The position numbers and the translations under genes were made by a program. 64,000 nucleotides of DNA. It comes from Corallococcus caeni (lineage in GTDB: Bacteria > Myxococcota > Myxococcia > Myxococcales > Myxococcaceae). Positions 62,701 through 64,000 of this stretch are shown here, in pieces. Where the stretch lies: the NCBI RefSeq assembly GCF_036245865.1, contig NZ_BTTW01000001.1:62001-126000 (forward strand). Reading direction: 5' to 3'. Each line of letters begins with the position of its first letter. Positions within the stretch are counted from its first letter, which is position 1. The notes under the pieces were generated by a model. The model did not search any database, was not told the DNA's origin, and saw only the letters and a program-made list of their open reading frames with translations.

Positions 62701-64000
62701 GTGAAGCCGCCGCGCAGGGCCTCCGTCACCGGGAGCTCCACCACCGCGCGCCCCTGCCCCGCCGTCAGCAGGCGGTGCTCCACGCGCTGGCGCCCCTGGT
62801 ACACGTCCATCACCAGCGGCTGGCCCTCGAAGCCGGAGGCCACCATCAACCGCGCCATCTCGCCCACGCGCACGGAGGCACGCTCCGCCGCCAGCACCGC
62901 CGGCAGCCCCGCCGGAGCCCGAACCCCCGCCACCACGAAGTCCCGCTGCGCGGTGGCCTTCTGGCCGAACGCATCCGTCGTCTCGTAGCGCAGGCGGTAC
63001 GCCCCCGCGCGCAGCGCCGGCAGCTTCACGGCGGCGACCCCGTCCGCGCCATGCGTCACCGCCGCCTGCGCCACCTCCGCGCCGTCGTCCCAGCGTCGCA
63101 GCGTCTGCTCCACGTCGTAGACCGCGTCCCAGCGCGGCTTGAGCGCGTCACCCGGCGTGGGGGACACCTCCTTGGGCTCCCGCGCGTCCGCGTCCAGGGG
63201 CCGGGGCGTTTCGACCGGCACCTCCGACGGCATCAGCGGGCGGGCCGGAGCCTTCAAGGCGACGAGCCGCCAGCGGCCCGGTCCGGCCTGCGGCGCGCCA
63301 TCCAGGTTCGCGCGGACGAGCCGCACCTCCGACGGGAAGTCCTCGCGGACGAACCCCACGTCGGACTCCACCCGGCCCTCCACGGACACGAAGCCCAGAC
63401 GGAAGGCACGGCTCGCGGAGCGCGTCTCCCCGCCCTCGTCCGTCAGGTCCGCCTCCACGCGGTAGCGCCACGACATGCCCTCCGCCTTCGCGAGCCGCTC
63501 ATCCGCTTCCGGGGTGAACGCCACGGTGAAGCCACCGTCCTCGCCCACCGTGGCCGTGCCGGAGGCCACCAGCTCCGTGGTGGCCGGGACGCGCTCCCAG
63601 AACCACCAGCGGGGCAGCACCGGCTCGCGCGACACGCGCCACTTCACCGCGCCGCGCGTCACCGGCAGGCCGAAGTAGTAGCGCGCCTCGCCCTGGAAGC
63701 TGGCACGCCGGTTGAGCCGCAGCGCCTCCGGCGCGTCCTTCAGCGTGACCTCGAAGGTGGGCCGCTTGTACTCCTCCACGCGCACGCCCGCGTAGCCGTT
63801 GGGGCTGGTGCGCACGGTCCACTGGCCCAGCGGCCGCCCCAAGGGGAGGTCGAACTCTCCCGCCACCGACCCGAACGTGTTGGTGCGCGCCTCGCGCTTC
63901 GCCACCTCCTGGCCGTTGGGGTCGACGAGCGATACCGTCACCGGCGAATCCGGCAGGACGCGGTAGCGCTTCGACAGCTCCTCCGGGCGGTAGGCCACCA
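59730..64000 (-). CDS. Alpha-2-macroglobulin family protein, 5' end outside the window
   Basis: The frame runs to the window end; 1422 residues are visible. They hold successive macroglobulin beta domains (residues such as WTVRTSPNGYAGVRVEEYKRP), a bait-like disordered stretch rich in Pro/Ala ([21 protein letters not shown]), the domain FAETAFWIPQLLTGPDGAAVLEFTVPDSVTAWDVWVHALT and the complement-like alpha-helical toroid. A CxEQ thioester motif, PYECTEQTLN, lies at 61332-61343. Bacterial members trap invading proteases in the periplasm or at the surface. The missing N-terminus would carry the signal or lipobox. The partner penicillin-binding protein 1C gene is not seen here. Confidence 0.93.
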   Translation of the reverse strand, partial: VAYRPEELSKRYRVLPDSPVTVSLVDPNGQEVAKREARTNTFGSVAGEFDLPLGRPLGQWTVRTSPNGYAGVRVEEYKRPTFEVTLKDAPEALRLNRRASFQGEARYYFGLPVTRGAVKWRVSREPVLPRWWFWERVPATTELVASGTATVGEDGGFTVAFTPEADERLAKAEGMSWRYRVEADLTDEGGETRSASRAFRLGFVSVEGRVESDVGFVREDFPSEVRLVRANLDGAPQAGPGRWRLVALKAPARPLMPSEVPVETPRPLDADAREPKEVSPTPGDALKPRWDAVYDVEQTLRRWDDGAEVAQAAVTHGADGVAAVKLPALRAGAYRLRYETTDAFGQKATAQRDFVVAGVRAPAGLPAVLAAERASVRVGEMARLMVASGFEGQPLVMDVYQGRQRVEHRLLTAGQGRAVVELPVTEALRGGFTVVLSMVRDWQALNFQQTVSVPFDDKELSLEFATFRDTLRPGAKETFRVTVKGPKGAKLEAGAAELLAYMYDQSLNAFGPHTPPQVAQLYPQQTLYVDFRASGGVSGADWLFDELDRDRPSAPEPSDDTLKFGDGYGLGGPGYRNYYGGVRRMRATAAKPGAVQRESADAAPPPPPPPAPAPSAAKAAPPGGRVLEQKRREIIQIIKGTPGAPEPGAPEEPLRSNFAETAFWIPQLLTGPDGAAVLEFTVPDSVTAWDVWVHALTRDLRGGSTQRSTRSVKELMVRPYLPRFLREGDRAELEVVVNNAGAQTQQGQLTLDIVDPDTQKSLAADFGVKTATQAFTVAAGKGTHLRFPITTPARVGPVAFRVVAKAGVFSDGELRPLPVLPGRMHLSQSRFVTLRDQDRKTLTFDDLKRSDDPTRVNEQLVVTVDAQLFYSVLQALPYLVDYPYECTEQTLNRFVSTGIVSSLFDKYPSVAKVARDLSQRSTRFETFDGVDPNRKMSLEETPWLNEAKGGTGTDDALLRVLDPKVARAQRLSSQEKLRKSQNADGGFPWWPGGPSSPYMTLYILHGLSRAMEHGVEVSPAMTEPAWGYLTTHFRSDYANRLMKKDLGWEFLTFLNFVASAYPDARYTGESLTAAERQRMLDFSFKHWKEHSPYLKGYLALTLNRAKRTKDAQKVWDSVMDSAKTTEDQGTFWAAEDRSWLWYNDTTESHAFALRTLSELRPKDARRAGLVQWLLLDKKLGHWKSTRATAEALYALVNYLEAEGALAVREELKVTVGPKVVPMSFSPDVYTGKKNQVVLTGPEVKPDTATTVVEKTTKGFAFASATWHFSTEELPKEERGDFFQVSRRYFVRIREGTQTLLRPLADGATLRPGDEVEVQLSLRLKHAAEYVHLRDPRAAGLEPENAQSRHKWDLGIVWYEETRDSGTNFFFEALPAGEYTFKYRLRANLAGSFRVGPATVQSMYAPEFTAYSTGTVLTVGRAP

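Overview
The window looks like a stretch of myxobacterial chromosome, probably family Myxococcaceae (Myxococcus or Corallococcus type). GC content is very high throughout. The first protein ends in a MYXO-CTERM-like tail, there is a long coiled-coil gliding-motility protein of the AglZ type, Ser/Thr kinase and GGDEF signalling genes are present, and genes are packed with many 4-nt start/stop overlaps. I see no tRNA, rRNA, insertion sequence, prophage or CRISPR array. It reads as conserved chromosomal backbone, not a genomic island.

Layout: (1) 1-5.1 kb, plus strand: 3' part of a secreted M36 metalloprotease with PKD-like repeats, then two hot-dog dehydratase genes. (2) 5.1-9.1 kb, minus: a small chaperone operon (J-domain/TPR protein, Hsp70 paralogue, TPR protein). 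(3) 9.2-13.8 kb, minus: xerC, a DUF1801 gene, hslV, hslU and an argD-type aminotransferase, i.e. the classic xerC/codV-clpQ-clpY order with one extra gene. (4) 13.9-19.2 kb, minus: a large membrane protein, a lipoprotein propeller and trmFO. (5) 19.4-21.8 kb: a DksA-like protein and an ExbB-ExbD-ExbD energy-transducing set. (6) 21.9-28.8 kb, minus: pgeF, a YbgF/CpoB-like protein and a LysM protein, then dprA-topA behind their own recognisable promoter.

(7) 29.0-33.1 kb: a membrane diguanylate cyclase with a c-type-heme motif in its periplasmic part, a GDSL hydrolase and an HtrA protease. (8) 33.2-40.2 kb: a GH57 alpha-glucan enzyme and a DUF4912 protein with a striking GASDQRY repeat array, divergent from a GT4 glycosyltransferase with a long repetitive tail. 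(9) 40.3-44.9 kb: an AglZ-like pseudo-receiver/coiled-coil protein whose array expands in whole heptads. (10) 45.0-52.9 kb: a small membrane protein, a MoxR ATPase, ilvE, a second AAA ATPase, a Fic-fold protein lacking the catalytic His, endonuclease IV, a DHH phosphoesterase and a NifS-like desulfurase. (11) 52.9-55.2 kb, minus: a tiny hydrophilic protein, a Ser/Thr kinase and a secreted TPR protein. (12) 55.2-57.6 kb: a candidate 6S RNA just upstream of the 5-formyl-THF cyclo-ligase gene, then tyrS. (13) 57.6-64 kb: an SDR oxidoreductase, a secreted SH3-like/EndoU-like protein and the 3' part of an alpha-2-macroglobulin gene that runs off the window.

Most genes are housekeeping: proteolysis and chaperones (HslUV, Hsp70, HtrA), DNA metabolism (XerC, TopA, DprA, Nfo), translation (TyrRS, TrmFO) and envelope maintenance. 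The less ordinary material is the heme-motif diguanylate cyclase, the degenerate Fic protein beside an AAA ATPase whose start codon lies in a two-state hairpin, the repeat-rich GT/DUF4912/GH57 cluster, the heptad-quantised AglZ array and the candidate 6S RNA. All functional calls come from reading motifs; no database search was possible.
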